A stretch of 64,000 nt of DNA from WLMZ01 sp031410915 (GCA_031410915.1 JANNZY010000147.1:72820-136819); one strand, 5' to 3'; positions 18,301 to 26,791 are shown, numbered from the stretch's first letter. The notes: generated by a model from the letters alone, not told the origin. Numbers and translations are program-made.

Positions 18301-18406
18301 ATGCGAACGCCGGGTTGACCGCCTCATGCGGCACGACGATCGTCGCCGACAACGTCGCGACGAGCACCGCGACGAGCAGCCGAATGAAAAGGGTGCGCGA
18401 CGACAT
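15359..18406 (-). CDS. LPXTG-anchored surface protein with VaFE/ester-bond and SpaA-like domains
   Basis: This 1015-residue surface protein begins with a signal peptide (FIRLLVAVLVATLSATIVV) and ends with sorting signal LPRTG at 974-978, a hydrophobic stretch and a basic tail. Residues 38-230 resemble an adhesin thioester domain: Cys107 in YAWCLDD fits, but the partner site reads VWAIQHF, so the usual Gln position is altered. SpaA/Cna-B-like stretches follow (VRVVKSSADPYFSPSGATFEL; QLIIHKVLSDPTVGPGDLSG). Two VaFE modules end VFVAFETVS...HADAADDDQT and FVAFESSTRT...DERQT, the hallmark of Thr-Gln ester-bond domains. AGGAG lies 7 nt before the ATG. A sortase must be encoded elsewhere. Confidence 0.85.
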   Translation of the reverse strand: MSSRTLFIRLLVAVLVATLSATIVVPHEAVNPAFASPYDLTASNDPRVPANCPGGFGSNGIGGTTWCRVHGLHVGVTAIGQTRWAGQYAFIQDLSNGAGPKVFYAWCLDDSGSHPRVAYGPRDITDGRTLAESLHGPLAHPEGAEVLPLVMGLINDGQGGNQIVPGFVTSFTPDELSAGVWAIQHFVVGDRTGSGSVVVPNLSRWAGGAGAARLNQVALELWAYGLSTSNLTFVASAGPTDPSGRSSIFIDASVTGGPVDASAMHAIIDQTTNLQWATSGQPIVGPIGLDPNAPLPDVTVTSGRITLDVRLIDRATVGAIHVYRAYTTSSSWQGVLARGGQQSTGVYFAPANVTFHADASVAVAPRAHVRVVKSSADPYFSPSGATFELIDNGGSGGVLATAVTDVNGVADFASIDPSAVTPPVLLHESIAPAGLSPAADVVLPWPLSTDPANPTVVAITDGVTNEQLIIHKVLSDPTVGPGDLSGFEFSVVRDDGTDFGTHATIINGFTDRIPTTAGTFSVCEVAKPTWAQPLTDGPCLTIIVPPNGAAAVDVVYTNVVPVVDCATTLRDVADGNQLLATTGGNLTDHVRCTGLVPGTSYTVAGELQRRSADGSVTPSGITGSASVVATASDMTIDVSYAVPDGHACSVFVAFETVSIGARVVAEHADAADDDQTAYVPRIRTFARTDHGGQLANPGDTMIDRVEYCGYPAGTYEMSVVWQNATTTGQQGTAAVPTCTATSLVATIAHTVVSGAPAGTVEMPGVAVPADGPGRFVAFESSTRTDVTPAAPMADHKDCSDERQTIWRPTIVTERAEVDPIGPGVNHDLFTVADLPPPAVLGDRRVAASGGLYRHDSSTPVDGRECEAANQVASFVVRVAGDGQYTSPGEAHAPNWTYSYQERLLVEPGPTTVPTGGSDALTGTTTGVWASTLHGCGVASQTFVSRAVAQQPNVAPHATPPSPVQPGPVVRASNLPRTGLDNQFALGLACILVGLGMALLLVTRDPSRSRRTAASA

Positions 18407-18537
18407 CAGATTGCTCCTTGGTGTGGGTGGACGAACCGATGCCCTCGGTTCGAGTTGTTGCACTCGCTTGTTCGCCATCACCACTCGTCGTGCTCGGACC
18501 TCACGGCCGCGCACAACTTCGCACGTTTATGCTCTCA

Positions 18538-18566
18538 TTGACGCTAGAAAGCAAGTTCTATTTATT
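18538..18566 (+). promoter_or_regulatory. candidate sigma-70-type promoter for the SRPBCC gene
   Basis: TTGACG (18538-18543) is followed after 17 nt by TTTATT (18561-18566), within an AT-rich island unusual for this genome. Transcription would begin near 18573, giving a leader of about 28 nt before the ATG at 18601. The same 194-nt gap must also drive the adhesin operon leftwards. Confidence 0.45.
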
Positions 18567-18600
18567 GCGTCAGGCGTGCGGATTGTCGCAAGCTGGGGTG

Positions 18601-18999
18601 ATGGCGCAGGAGTCGATCCACGTCGGAGTCACGATCGAGCGACGCGCGACCGAGGTCTACGACTACGTGTCGGACCCGACGAACCTGTCGGCGTGGGCCG
18701 CGGGTCTCGCCCATCGCGACGTCGAGTTGGTCGACGGGTCGTGGGTGGTCGACTCACCCCTCGGACGCATCACCGTGGCCTTCGTTGCGCGCAACGACTT
18801 CGGCGTCGCCGACCACGACGTCACGCTGCCGAGCGGTGTCACCGTCACCAACCCGATGCGTGTGTTCGCGAACGGCGACGGCTGCGACGTCGTGTTCAGC
18901 GTGCGCCGTCAACCGGAGATGACCGACGCCGACTTCGCCACCGATGTCGAAGCCGTCCGCGCCGACCTCGCAACCCTGCGCGGCCAGCTACAGCCCTGA
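18601..18999 (+). CDS. SRPBCC (START/polyketide cyclase-like) family protein
   Basis: The 132-residue protein fits a single helix-grip fold. The N-terminal strand and helix HVGVTIERRATEVYDYVSDPTNLSAWAAGL are the family signature, followed by alternating strands and a long C-terminal helix (FATDVEAVRADLATLRGQL). Such proteins bind hydrophobic ligands; no enzyme activity can be claimed. A frame is open upstream to 18418, but the ATG at 18601 begins the domain and follows the likely promoter. The last 12 nt overlap the convergent acyltransferase gene. Confidence 0.8.
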   Translation: MAQESIHVGVTIERRATEVYDYVSDPTNLSAWAAGLAHRDVELVDGSWVVDSPLGRITVAFVARNDFGVADHDVTLPSGVTVTNPMRVFANGDGCDVVFSVRRQPEMTDADFATDVEAVRADLATLRGQLQP

Positions 19000-20622
19000 C
19001 GCAGCCTTCTTGGCGGGAGCCTTCTTGGCGGGAGCCTTCTTGGCGGCGACGGGGACGACACCGTCGCCGCCCTTGCGCATCGCCGGGGGCGATTGCGGGA
19101 CCGCCCACTCGGCCCCCGTTGCCTCGAAGAGCCGCCCGATCTCGTCGATGTGGAGATCGACGAGGTGCCACAGATCCGGCACCAGCTCGCGATCAGAAAT
19201 CAGACCGAAGTCCATGCGATCGCCGTAGCTGTGGACCGTGATGTTGAGACCGATGCCGTCGGACACGGTCGACACGGGGATGTACGCGTCCAGTCGCGCG
19301 CCAGCGAAGTACAGCGTCTGGCGCGGCCCGGGCACGTTCGAGATCACGACGTTGATCGGGTAGTTGACGCGGTCGGCGAGGCGCAGCCGCGACACCAGCC
19401 GCAACGCCGACGCAGCGACGACCGGTGAGGTGTAGTCGGCCGCTTGGCCGAGCGCGTCCGCCGGCATCAGATCGAACTGGCTCTTGGCGACGTTCATCGC
19501 CGCGCGACACAACGCGACCCGCTCCAGCGGATCGGCGCAGTTCGTCGGCAGATCGACGACCAGGCCGGAGACGCGGTTCGTCCACGGGTCGTCCTCGTTA
19601 CCGGTTCGGATGGACACGGGCACCATCGCCCGCAGCGCGCCCGCGGGCAAGGCGTCGTGCTCGAGCAGGTAGGCGCGAAGCGCGCCCGCGCAGATCGCCA
19701 TGACGACATCGTTGAGCGTCCCACCCGTCGCCTCCTTCAAGCGCTTGAGGTTGTCGAGCGAGGCAGAGCGCATCGCGAATCGCCGATGCGCGCTCACCGT
19801 CTTGTTCCACGGCGTGGGCGGCGCGGACGTGACGGGGATGTTCACTCTGCTCTCCGGACTCGATGTCGATCGTCGGGTGATCGCGCCGAGCGTCGAGCGT
19901 GCGCCGCGTGCGAGACCACCGATGCTCGTCAACCCGGCTGCGTCGGCCAGATCGCGAACCAGGCCCAACGACAGTCGGGCACCGCGCACCGGGTTCAACG
20001 CAAGGTTGCGCACGGCTCGCTGCAACATCTGCGACGACGACGGCGGAGCCTCGCCTGACCATTCCCGCTCGACCAATCCCCACTCGGCGTCGCGCTTCTC
20101 GTCGGTGAACATCTTGAGCATGATCACGCCTGATGCTCCGTCGATGGTGGCGTGATGTGTCTTCTGCAGCAACGCCCACCGGCCGTCAGCCAGGCCCTCG
20201 ATCACGTACGCCTCCCACAGCGGACGCGCCCGATCCATCCTGCGCCCAACGATGCGGGCGACCTGCTCGGCCAACTGATCCGCGGCACCCGGCGGGGCGA
20301 GGCCGATGTGGCGGACGTGGAAGTCGAGATCGAAGTCCGCATCCTCGACCCAGTACGGCCGATCGAGCCCGAGCGGTACCTCGACCACCTTGCGCCGCAA
20401 CGGCTCCAGGTGACCGACCATCACACGGAACCGCTCGCGCACCATCTGGAACGGGTCGAAATCGTCCGACGGACGTTCGTAGATGCTCAACCCATTGACA
20501 TGTCCGTAGTTGTTCGTCGTCTCCATCAGCAAGAAGCCGAGATCGACACCGGTCAGCTGTTTCAACACGATCCCCCATCGTCGAATCAGCCCATCCTTCC
20601 TCGCGAGAGCACTGGTGTCCAC
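18988..20622 (-). CDS. wax ester synthase/diacylglycerol acyltransferase (WS/DGAT)
   Basis: The enzyme esterifies fatty alcohols or diacylglycerol with acyl-CoA for storage lipid. The active-site motif HHATIDG is at residues 156-162, with the family's NVVISNVPGPRQTLYFAGA later on and PLWEAYVIEGL before it. It has 544 residues against a usual 450-480. Part of the excess is a C-terminal tail built of three AKKAP-like units, resembling a histone H1 tail. The GTG at 20622 gives the longest form, 8 nt from the upstream catalase stop. A GTG at 20568 (residue 19) fits the family start better, so the start is uncertain. It is co-directional with the catalase gene. Confidence 0.88.
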   Translation of the reverse strand: MDTSALARKDGLIRRWGIVLKQLTGVDLGFLLMETTNNYGHVNGLSIYERPSDDFDPFQMVRERFRVMVGHLEPLRRKVVEVPLGLDRPYWVEDADFDLDFHVRHIGLAPPGAADQLAEQVARIVGRRMDRARPLWEAYVIEGLADGRWALLQKTHHATIDGASGVIMLKMFTDEKRDAEWGLVEREWSGEAPPSSSQMLQRAVRNLALNPVRGARLSLGLVRDLADAAGLTSIGGLARGARSTLGAITRRSTSSPESRVNIPVTSAPPTPWNKTVSAHRRFAMRSASLDNLKRLKEATGGTLNDVVMAICAGALRAYLLEHDALPAGALRAMVPVSIRTGNEDDPWTNRVSGLVVDLPTNCADPLERVALCRAAMNVAKSQFDLMPADALGQAADYTSPVVAASALRLVSRLRLADRVNYPINVVISNVPGPRQTLYFAGARLDAYIPVSTVSDGIGLNITVHSYGDRMDFGLISDRELVPDLWHLVDLHIDEIGRLFEATGAEWAVPQSPPAMRKGGDGVVPVAAKKAPAKKAPAKKAASGL

Positions 20623-20630
20623 TCCCGTTT

Positions 20631-22784
20631 TCAGGACGGCAGCGCCGTTGCCTCGCGATCCCAGAAGCGGAGGGCGTGACAGGTGTCGACGAACGTCTTG
20701 GTCGCGTTCGCCTTGGTGATCGCGACGAAGCCGTCGTCCATCAGTGGCGTGACGCCGGCGGCATCGAAGATTGATGACGCGGCAGCGCTGTGGCCGATGA
20801 ACTTGCAGTGGGCGTAGGCGTCAGTGACGAAGTCCTTCGCTTGCGCATGGCCGGCGAGCTGCGCAGCACCTGCCTCGGACGGCAGGATTGCGACGGCGTC
20901 GTAGAGCACCGATGGTCCGCCGCCGACCTTCTGCTGCGCGGCCACTTTCGATCCGTCGCTGAGCGTGACGCCGCCGACCTTCGGCGCGATGACCTCCCAC
21001 GTCGCGCCAGCAGACGCGAGCGCCCGGGTCAGCGCGGTCACGACCGCGGCATCGCTGCCATCGGTGAGAAGAATCCCCATCTTGCGACCGGTGAACGTGG
21101 TCGGCTTCGGGTTGCCCATGATGCTCAACGCCGGAGACACCGCCAGATCGGTGATCGGTTGGCGCGCCGGCGGCAGCGGAGCGGGTACGGAGGACAGGCC
21201 GAGGCCGTCGGCGACCGTGGCCGCGAGTTCGCCGTCGATGTTGCCGAGCGATGCGACCACTCGCTCGCGGATGTCGGGCCGCTCGACCTTGCTCAGCTCG
21301 AAGACAAGCGCGTCGCCGATGTGCTTCTGCTCGAGCGCGGTCTGGCTCCTGAAGAACTGGCGGGCCTGGCTGTAGTGGTCGGCGAAGCTCGCCGGCCGCG
21401 CACGGCGCTTGCCACCGGTCTCGACCGTCTCGAACGACGTGTAACCACGCTCGGGGTCCTCGCGCGGGCCGCCGTCGTCACCCCACGAGTTCGGCTCGTA
21501 GTTGACGCGGCCGACCGGGTTGGACATCGCCATGTGCCCGTCCTGTTGGAAGTTGTGCATGGGACAGCGCGGCGCGTTCACCGGCAGGTACGTGAAGTTG
21601 GGGCCGCCGAGGCGCTTCAGCTGCGTGTCGAGGTAGGAGAAGTTGCGCCCCTGCAGCAACGGGTCGTTCGTGAAGTCCACACCCGGCACGACGTTCTGCG
21701 TGCAGAACGCGACCTGTTCCGTCTCGGCGAAGAAGTTGTCGACCGTCTGGTTCAGCACCAGCTTGCCGACCGGTCGGATCGGCACCAGCTCCTCGGGAAT
21801 CAACTTCGTCGCGTCGAGCACGTCGAACTCGAAGTCGTCGGCGAACGCGTCGTCGAACAGCTGCACGCCGAGCTCCCACTCCGGAAACGACCCGGCCTGG
21901 ATCGAGTTCCACAGGTCGCGGCGGTGGTAATCGGGATCGGCACCGTTGAGCTTGACCGCCTCGTCCCACATCACCGACTGCATGCCGAGCAAAGGCTTCC
22001 AGTGGAACTTCACGAACGTGGACTGACCAGCCTGGTTCACGAACCGGAACGTGTGCACGCCGAATCCCTCCATGAACCGCAACGACCGCGGGATGGCCCG
22101 ATCGGACATCGCCCACATGATCATGTGCATCGACTCCGGCATCAGCGACACGAAGTCCCAGAAGTTGTCGTGCGCCGATTGAGCTTGCGGAAACTCGCGG
22201 TCCGGCTCCGGCTTGACGGCGTGGATCAGGTCGGGGAACTTGATCGCGTCCTGGATGAAGAACACCGGGATGTTGTTGCCGACGATGTCCCAGTTGCCCT
22301 CGCGGGTGTACAGCTTGACGGCGAAGCCGCGGACGTCTCGGGCCAGGTCGGCCGACCCCTTGCTGCCGGCCACGGTGGAGAAGCGGACGAACGCTTCCGT
22401 CCGGTCACCGGCTCTCTGGAACAGATCCGCCCGCGTCACGTCCGCCAGCGATCCGTAGTTCTCGAAGTAGCCCTTCGCTCCGTAGCCGCGGGCGTGCACG
22501 ACCCGCTCCGGGATCCGCTCGTGGTCGAAGTGGAAGATCTTCTCCCGGAAGTGGAAGTCCTCCAGCGCGGCCGGACCGCGATCGCCGACACGCAAGGTGT
22601 TCTGGTCGTCGGCCACCGGCACGCCCTGCTGCGTCGTCAACGCGCTTCCGCCGGGACTGACCGACTGGTGCGTCTCGCCACCCTCACCTGTCGCTGTCGA
22701 TGCTGCCGGCGGCGACGCCGGCTTTGCCGGCGTGATCGGCTTGATCGGCTTGGTCGGCTTCGTTGTCTGCTTGCGCGTGGCCAT
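20631..22784 (-). CDS. katE: large-subunit monofunctional haem catalase (KatE/HPII type)
   Basis: Catalase splits hydrogen peroxide. The 717 residues match the large clade-2 form. The catalytic His is H98 in ERVVHARG, followed by the FVRFSTVAGSKGSADLARDVRG segment, IPVFFIQDAIKFPDL, and the haem-ligand Tyr region RNFSYLDTQLKRLGGPNF. From about residue 560 there is a DJ-1/PfpI-like flavodoxin domain (KMGILLTDGSDAAVVTALT), typical of this clade. The first 50 residues are low-complexity (Lys-Pro-Thr repeats). GGAG lies 9 nt before the ATG. The gene follows the amylase gene and precedes the WS/DGAT gene on the same strand. Confidence 0.93.
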   Translation of the reverse strand: MATRKQTTKPTKPIKPITPAKPASPPAASTATGEGGETHQSVSPGGSALTTQQGVPVADDQNTLRVGDRGPAALEDFHFREKIFHFDHERIPERVVHARGYGAKGYFENYGSLADVTRADLFQRAGDRTEAFVRFSTVAGSKGSADLARDVRGFAVKLYTREGNWDIVGNNIPVFFIQDAIKFPDLIHAVKPEPDREFPQAQSAHDNFWDFVSLMPESMHMIMWAMSDRAIPRSLRFMEGFGVHTFRFVNQAGQSTFVKFHWKPLLGMQSVMWDEAVKLNGADPDYHRRDLWNSIQAGSFPEWELGVQLFDDAFADDFEFDVLDATKLIPEELVPIRPVGKLVLNQTVDNFFAETEQVAFCTQNVVPGVDFTNDPLLQGRNFSYLDTQLKRLGGPNFTYLPVNAPRCPMHNFQQDGHMAMSNPVGRVNYEPNSWGDDGGPREDPERGYTSFETVETGGKRRARPASFADHYSQARQFFRSQTALEQKHIGDALVFELSKVERPDIRERVVASLGNIDGELAATVADGLGLSSVPAPLPPARQPITDLAVSPALSIMGNPKPTTFTGRKMGILLTDGSDAAVVTALTRALASAGATWEVIAPKVGGVTLSDGSKVAAQQKVGGGPSVLYDAVAILPSEAGAAQLAGHAQAKDFVTDAYAHCKFIGHSAAASSIFDAAGVTPLMDDGFVAITKANATKTFVDTCHALRFWDREATALPS

Positions 22785-22861
22785 CAGTGACGTCTCCAGG
22801 ATTCGCGGGGGTGTTTGCGCTTACCCCGCCCCCGGACGAGCCACACGAATTCCGCCGGGAT

Positions 22862-25800
22862 TCAGCCGAGGTCGCCGACGACTGTGACGCCGGTGGCTTG
22901 GACCAGCCGCCCGAGTTCGTCGTACGCAGCGATCGCCACCTGAGCGGCACCGGCGATGGCCCGGGCGTACCGGGCGTCGTGTTGGTCAAGTCGCAGCACC
23001 TCGTCGCCGGCAAGGTTCGGATATTTCGCTGCGAGTCGACGCGACAATCCGTGCGGGTCCAAAGTCAGCGGGATCGACGAACCGCCGATGGTCTCGGCAT
23101 CCAGCGCCAGCGATCCGGCAGGCCCCCAGTGCAGCCGGTAGGTCCACACGCCGCGATCGTCGGGCAGGTTCCACGAGATCACGTCGCGTGTCAACCATGA
23201 TGCCCTCGACGTGGTCAGGTCGGGCCCGAAGTCGGGAGCGAACGTGTCCACGGCGATCACCGTCGGCACTCGCGCTGCGCCGCTGCCGCTTGTCTCCACG
23301 GAGATCGTCGTCGCCAGCCCCGAATCCACCGTGAAGGGTACGGGACCGACGCCTCCGACCGAGACGGAGTAGTTCCCGGCCGGGATGTCGATCGTCGTGA
23401 ACGAGTACGTGCCATCGCGGTCGGGGTCCTGCAGCCATGACCGCATGCACGTCGCGTCGCCGTCGGTCGCACAACCCATCTCGGACTGGAAGTCGCCGGT
23501 CGCGACCAGAATCGGATCCAATTGCGTGTTCGTCACCCAGTGGGTGCGATGGTCGTAGAAGAAGCTCACGGCTCCGCCGCCGGTGTCGTAGAAGATGTCG
23601 GACCCGTTGCGGTTGCCGCCTGCGCCGTAGTTCTCGTCCCACGATCGATTGATCGCGGCCTTGAACGCATACTGTCCGGCCTGCGGGCTGAACGTGCCCT
23701 TCCACACCTGATCGGCACCGAGTGCAAGCTGGATCGCGTCGCACGGCGGGTCCCAGTCGGCAGCGCAACCGATCTCGCTGCCGTGGCTGCCCGGCACGGA
23801 TACCGCCGCGGGCTGCGTGATCGGCCCGAGGTCGATCCCCGGATCGTCGGGCGGTTGCGGCTGGCCGACGACGGCACTCGTCGAGACGACACCGAAGTCG
23901 CCGTCGTGGTCGCGGGCGATGGCCCGGTACTCGACAGGCGTTCCCTGCGCGACGCCAGTCACGTCTTGGAAGACGCGGTACGGCGCGTTGTCGTCCGTAC
24001 CGAGCAGTTGCCAAGGCTGTGTCCCGACCGGCCGCCATGCGAAGGTCACCTGCGTGAAGTCGCCGCCAGGGATTGCTACGCCGATCTCGGCCCGCCCGCT
24101 GACGATCCCGGCCGCGCCCGGTGCCGTGAAGACCGGCGCGGGTGCCGCATGATCCGGGCGCAGCTTCGCGCTGGCCCGATAGACGACCGCCGACAGCGGC
24201 GGCACCGTGACGGTCACCCGACCTTCGCCATCGGTCCGCAGTCGGCGGCCCTGGGTAGAAGCCGGCCACACCGCCTTGAGCGAATTCCGTGGGGACTGAT
24301 ACGTCTCGAACGTGGCCGTCTGTGCAGTGGTCGCGTTGTTGATCGCGATCACGTACTCGATCTGCTCGTCGGGATCCATCCGGCTGAACGCGAAGATCCC
24401 AGGGCCGTTTGTTGCGAATCGGTGGATCTGGGCCCCGTCGGCGAGCGCTGGGTACTTCGTGCGCAGCGCGGCAAGATCGGCGATGTGTCGATACAGCGGG
24501 TGGCCTGGGTCGAAGTTGTCGTCGGCCGTCGTCGCGTCGGTACCGATCAGGTCGTAGGTGTCGTTGTGCAGCGCGACCTGGCTGGCGAACATGTCCTCGC
24601 GAGCGCGCTGGTCACCGATGCCGCCAGGCACGTCCGGTGGAGCGGAGAAACCTTGCTCGTCGCCGTAGTACACGACCGGCTGGCCACGGGTGAGGTACAT
24701 CAACGAATGCGCCAACTCGTCGCGGGCCAGCAGTTCGGAGTCGTCCCACGTCGTCCCCTGACGCAGGAAGCTGCCGACGCGGCCCATGTCGTGATTGCCC
24801 AAGAACGTCGGCAGCGAGTAGGCGTTCGAGTCGGCGTCGGTGAAGTAGTCGTCGAGCGCGTAGAAGTCGCGCAACTCCGTTGTCGGCTTGCTCTTGGCGA
24901 AGTTGACGCCGCTGCCCTGGAACCCGAAGTCGACGGTTGCCTGCAGCTTTCCCTCCGTCGTGTAGCGCGACATGAAGCGCGGGTCGGCGTCGTAGACCTC
25001 ACCGAACATGAAGAAGTCCTCGTTGCCCAACGACGCCGCGTAACCCTTCAGCGCCGGGCTGAACTGCTTCCAGAAGTCCATGTTCACGTGCTTCACCGTG
25101 TCGATCCGGAAACCGTCGACGCCGGCCTGCTGCACCCACGTCTCGTAGATGTCGATCATTCCCTGGACCACTTCCGGGCGCTCGGTCCACAGGTCGTCGA
25201 GTGCCGACCGATTGCCCGCCGGGAAGTCGCCGTATTCACTGTTCTCGCCCGAGAACGTCGACGTTCCACGGTTGTGGTACATCGTCGGATCGTTCAGCCA
25301 GGCGGGCACCTTGACGGTCGCGTCGGCCGGGTTGCGCAACGTCGGTGTGTACGGAAACGACACGGCTGCGTCGACGGCCGGGAAGGGATCACCGACAAAC
25401 GTGTAGTCGCGGTCGTCGAACGGGGTGCCGCCGGCGTCGACGTACGGGACTGCGTTCTTCGGCGCGTACGGCACCTGCCCTGTGGTGTCGTAGGCCGCGT
25501 CCGGGTAGTCCAAGACGTCCGCCGTGTGGTTGGTGATGATGTCGAAGAAGACCTTCATGCCGCGGGCGTGAGCCAGCGCGATGAGCGTCTTCAGATCGTC
25601 GTTCGTGCCCAGGTGCGGATCGATCTGGGTGAAGTCGGTGATCCAGTAGCCGTGGTACCCGGCCGACTCGCTGCCGGGCTCGCCCTGCACGGGCTTGTTC
25701 TTGAAGGATGGGGTCATCCAGATCGCTGTCGTGCCGAGGCCCTGGATGTAGTCGAGCCGATTGATCAGACCCTGCAGATCACCCCCGTGGTAGAAGCCCT

Positions 25801-26413
25801 GATCTGTCGGATCGAAACCGTTGTCGCTGCGGGTGCCGTCGATGAACGCGGTGTCGTTGGCCGCATCGCCGTTCTCGAACCGGTCGGGCATGACGAAGTA
25901 GAAGTTCTCCCGAGTCAGGTCCTCGCGCAGGCTGTCACCGGCGAGAGCGCGGTCGGTCTTCGTCAACCCCCCCGCCGGCTGTGCTGGTCCGACCGTCACC
26001 CTGTGGGTCGCGTGGTCGTACGTGAAGCGAAGCTTGGTGGCCTGATCGATCGCGAGCGGAATGTTGCCATCGGGCAGGCCGAACGTCGCGTCACCGTAGT
26101 TCTCGCTCCATGCGCCGTTCAACCGCACCTTGAACACGTAGTCGTACGACGCAGCCGGATCGCCTGCAGGCAACACGAACGTGCCGGCGTAGAGCGTGTC
26201 CGAACCACGGACCGGCGCGAGGTCCGTCTTCGTGCAGGTCTCGGACCAGTCGCTGTCGCAGCCGAGTTCGCCCATCAACGAGCCCATCAGCGTGACACGC
26301 ACGGGTCGAGGCGTGTGGTCCGCAACGGCCGAACCGGCCGGCAGCGCCGACGTCGTGACGGTGGCGGCGAGAAGCGCCGCGACGAGCAGGGGACGCTGCA
26401 GTGAGCTGCGCAT
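22862..26413 (-). CDS. secreted multimodular GH13 alpha-amylase ending in pullulanase-type modules
   Basis: This is a 1183-residue exoenzyme. The signal peptide (MRSSLQRPLLVAALLAATVT) is followed by an X25-type starch-binding module (VRVTLMGSLMGELGCDSDW). The GH13 barrel has nucleophile D438 (DGFRIDTVKHV), acid/base E472 (FMFGEVYDAD) and D542 (FLGNHDMGR). A second X25 module (SVPGSHGSEIGCAADWDPPC), a third (TGDFQSEMGCATDGDATC) and a pullulanase N2-like module (SRASWLTRDVISWNL...VAIAAYDELGRLVQATGV) complete it. In pullulanases that last module precedes a second catalytic barrel; here the gene stops. GGAGG lies 7 nt before the ATG at 26413. Starch or glycogen outside the cell is the likely substrate. 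Confidence 0.9.
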   Translation of the reverse strand: MRSSLQRPLLVAALLAATVTTSALPAGSAVADHTPRPVRVTLMGSLMGELGCDSDWSETCTKTDLAPVRGSDTLYAGTFVLPAGDPAASYDYVFKVRLNGAWSENYGDATFGLPDGNIPLAIDQATKLRFTYDHATHRVTVGPAQPAGGLTKTDRALAGDSLREDLTRENFYFVMPDRFENGDAANDTAFIDGTRSDNGFDPTDQGFYHGGDLQGLINRLDYIQGLGTTAIWMTPSFKNKPVQGEPGSESAGYHGYWITDFTQIDPHLGTNDDLKTLIALAHARGMKVFFDIITNHTADVLDYPDAAYDTTGQVPYAPKNAVPYVDAGGTPFDDRDYTFVGDPFPAVDAAVSFPYTPTLRNPADATVKVPAWLNDPTMYHNRGTSTFSGENSEYGDFPAGNRSALDDLWTERPEVVQGMIDIYETWVQQAGVDGFRIDTVKHVNMDFWKQFSPALKGYAASLGNEDFFMFGEVYDADPRFMSRYTTEGKLQATVDFGFQGSGVNFAKSKPTTELRDFYALDDYFTDADSNAYSLPTFLGNHDMGRVGSFLRQGTTWDDSELLARDELAHSLMYLTRGQPVVYYGDEQGFSAPPDVPGGIGDQRAREDMFASQVALHNDTYDLIGTDATTADDNFDPGHPLYRHIADLAALRTKYPALADGAQIHRFATNGPGIFAFSRMDPDEQIEYVIAINNATTAQTATFETYQSPRNSLKAVWPASTQGRRLRTDGEGRVTVTVPPLSAVVYRASAKLRPDHAAPAPVFTAPGAAGIVSGRAEIGVAIPGGDFTQVTFAWRPVGTQPWQLLGTDDNAPYRVFQDVTGVAQGTPVEYRAIARDHDGDFGVVSTSAVVGQPQPPDDPGIDLGPITQPAAVSVPGSHGSEIGCAADWDPPCDAIQLALGADQVWKGTFSPQAGQYAFKAAINRSWDENYGAGGNRNGSDIFYDTGGGAVSFFYDHRTHWVTNTQLDPILVATGDFQSEMGCATDGDATCMRSWLQDPDRDGTYSFTTIDIPAGNYSVSVGGVGPVPFTVDSGLATTISVETSGSGAARVPTVIAVDTFAPDFGPDLTTSRASWLTRDVISWNLPDDRGVWTYRLHWGPAGSLALDAETIGGSSIPLTLDPHGLSRRLAAKYPNLAGDEVLRLDQHDARYARAIAGAAQVAIAAYDELGRLVQATGVTVVGDLG

Positions 26414-26591
26414 TGTGAGGCCTCCGAAACGGATCCCGCCCTGTGTGCCCGTGACCATAGCCAGTCCCCCATCCCTGTGACAAGGCCCCACGTCACCTGT
26501 CCCGACGTGCCGCACGGCACGTACAGCCTCGTGCTGGTCCGGGCATCCTCTTCGTCGAGACGCACCGTGCGGCTCAGAAAGTTCGTCCGTC

Positions 26592-26735
26592 ATGAACATC
26601 CGCATCGCGCTCTGGACCCCGCTCGCGACAGTGTCGCGCTGGTGCGGCCGTGCGTCCTCCAGTCGCACCCACCGGCGCGAGTGGGGTGCCTACTTCGGCT
26701 CCTTCGGCGACGACTTCTTCAGCGACGACGACTGA
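26592..26735 (+). CDS. possible 47-residue acidic small protein
   Basis: The short frame has an ATG at 26592 and TGA at 26733. About nine of ten codons end in G or C, as in neighbouring real genes. The product has a basic middle (TVSRWCGRASSSRTHRREW) and an acidic, Phe-rich end (GSFGDDFFSDDD), a layout often seen in short interaction peptides. There is no strong ribosome binding site. It lies between the divergent amylase and GAF-ANTAR genes. No family is recognised. Confidence 0.4.
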   Translation: MNIRIALWTPLATVSRWCGRASSSRTHRREWGAYFGSFGDDFFSDDD

Positions 26736-26791
26736 CGGTCAAGATCGGCGGCTGGCGGTTCGATGGGTCGGCCAGTGCGTACGATCAGGAC

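Noticed and set aside
23522..26404. 960-codon plus-strand frame opposite the amylase
   Set aside because: Same antisense artefact; composition is uniform and lacks domains, while the minus strand has all GH13 catalytic residues.
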